64,000 bases of DNA from Nostoc sp. KVJ3 (GTDB taxonomy: Bacteria; Cyanobacteriota; Cyanobacteriia; Cyanobacteriales; Nostocaceae), in contig NZ_WWFG01000002.1 of NCBI RefSeq assembly GCF_026127265.1, positions 558,001 through 622,000 of the forward strand, read 5' to 3'. Position 1 is the stretch's first letter, and each line of letters starts with the position of its first letter. The translations under genes and the position numbers were made by a program. This document shows, piece after piece, positions 63,140-64,000 of the stretch. The notes under the pieces were generated by a model. That model had not been told where the DNA came from and searched no databases. It saw only the letters and a list, made by a program, of their open reading frames with translations.

Positions 63140-64000
63140 ATGATGGTGTGCGAATACAAGCCTGGTTTAGAAGGCATTCCCGCCGCTCAATCAAGTATCA
63201 GCTATGTTGATGGGCAAAAAGGAATACTAGAATATCGTGGCATCCGAATTGAGGAACTAGCAGAAAAAAGTACATTCCTGGAAACTGCTTATCTCTTAAT
63301 TTGGGGCGAACTGCCAAGCAAGGAAGAACTGGAAGCATTTGAGCATGAAGTTCGTTACCACCGGCGGATAAAATACCGCATTCGGGACATGATGAAATGC
63401 TTTCCAGAAAGCGGCCACCCAATGGATGCCTTGCAAGCCTCTGCTGCGGCTTTAGGCTTGTTTTATTCACTCCGGGATTTACATAATCCTGCCTACATTC
63501 GAGATTCAGTAGTGCGCCTGATAGCAACGATTCCCACGATGGTAGCGGCGTTCCAACTGATGCGAAAAGGCAATGACCCGGTACGTCCCCGTGATGACTT
63601 AGACTATTCGTCCAACTTTCTATATATGCTCGATGAGCGAGAACCCGATCCTTTGATGGCGCGGATTTTTGATATCTGCTTGATACTTCAAGTCGAGCAT
63701 ACAATGAATGCTTCTACCTTCAGTGCTAGGGTGACAGCTTCTACCTTAACCGATCCTTACGCTGTGGTTGCTAGTGCTGTGGGAACTTTGGGTGGGCCCC
63801 TGCATGGTGGAGCTAATGAAGAAGTAATTCAGATGTTGGAAAAAATTGGCTCTGTAGAAAATGTCCGTCCTTATATAGAGCATTGTCTAGAAACTAAATC
63901 TAAGATTATGGGCTTTGGACATCGTGTGTATAAAGTAAAAGACCCACGAGCCATAATTTTACAAGATTTAGCAGAGCAACTGTTTGAAAAGTTTGGGCAT
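63140..64000 (+). CDS. gltA: Citrate synthase, 5' part (runs off window)
   Basis: The first 287 codons of a type II citrate synthase: condenses acetyl-CoA with oxaloacetate. Conserved His187 (EHTMNAS), His222 (GPLHGGANE) and His261 (GFGHRVYKVKDPR) are present; the catalytic Asp and C-terminus lie beyond 64000. A 2-methylcitrate synthase identity cannot be excluded without the remainder. ATG 63140 (followed by ATG 63143) gives the family N-terminus CEYKPGLEGIPAAQSS. Confidence 0.93.
   Translation, partial: MMVCEYKPGLEGIPAAQSSISYVDGQKGILEYRGIRIEELAEKSTFLETAYLLIWGELPSKEELEAFEHEVRYHRRIKYRIRDMMKCFPESGHPMDALQASAAALGLFYSLRDLHNPAYIRDSVVRLIATIPTMVAAFQLMRKGNDPVRPRDDLDYSSNFLYMLDEREPDPLMARIFDICLILQVEHTMNASTFSARVTASTLTDPYAVVASAVGTLGGPLHGGANEEVIQMLEKIGSVENVRPYIEHCLETKSKIMGFGHRVYKVKDPRAIILQDLAEQLFEKFGH

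Noticed and set aside
63198..63704. 168-codon minus-strand frame near the right edge
   Set aside because: It is opposite the citrate synthase gene, whose conserved His motifs are read on the plus strand.

Overview
The window comes from a filamentous heterocyst-forming-type cyanobacterium, most likely Nostoc or a close relative. The evidence is the many HIP1 sites (GCGATCGC), the Nostoc-type interspersed repeats built around GTCATTGCGA...CGCAATGAC, heptamer tandem repeats between genes, a PAM68-like photosystem II assembly gene beside rpsO, and a gene order matching the hmp hormogonium-motility chemotaxis locus of Nostoc punctiforme.

Layout. 0-0.65 kb is a nest of small inverted-repeat elements. 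0.65-3.1 kb (minus strand) encodes an Mla/MCE-type lipid transporter ATPase and substrate-binding protein. 3.8-9 kb has housekeeping or orphan genes: threonine aldolase, a decayed nuclease-like protein, an HD hydrolase, a GAF histidine kinase and an ATP-grasp protein. 9.3-11.7 kb is a membrane histidine kinase, an OmpR-type regulator and a small ribbon-helix-helix protein. 13.1-25.4 kb is a plus-strand signalling run: an outer-membrane barrel-like protein, a 1579-aa hybrid kinase, a coiled-coil protein, a membrane protein combining a longin/roadblock-like region with BON and OmpA-like domains, a Ras-like small GTPase, and a second hybrid kinase whose receiver-HPt end is almost identical at DNA level to that of the first. 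25.6-38.8 kb is a redox island: GMC oxidoreductase, membrane-anchored catalase-like protein, two diheme cytochromes, an old-yellow-enzyme homologue, a divergent RoxA-like diheme protein, then a lipase-like hydrolase and an SDR. 39-43.2 kb: PAS hybrid kinase, VOC protein, ribosome-biogenesis GTPase. 43.3-45.5 kb: DAHP synthase, PAM68-like protein, rpsO. 45.9-54 kb (minus): the hmp locus, with hmpE broken inside its HPt domain. 54.4-60 kb: small secreted Arg-rich protein, tRNA-Leu, alanine racemase, HNH nuclease, DHH phosphoesterase. 60.1-62.5 kb: a decaying cluster with a DUF29 protein carrying an inserted repeat, a RusA-like gene with a stop codon, a nuclease-antitoxin fusion and a frameshifted RelE/ParE-like toxin. 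62.5-64 kb: sixA and the start of citrate synthase, which runs off the window.

Two gene groups look most like incompletely described systems. The first is the GTPase / longin-OmpA / coiled-coil / twin hybrid kinase operon, which could couple envelope state to phosphorelay output through a GTP switch. The second is the cytochrome-GMC-catalase-OYE-RoxA cluster, which looks like extracytoplasmic oxidation of a hydrophobic substrate. Both functions are inferred from gene content only.

At least five families of small non-autonomous inverted-repeat elements (MITE-like) are present in the window. Some have recognisable target duplications, and no transposase gene was seen.
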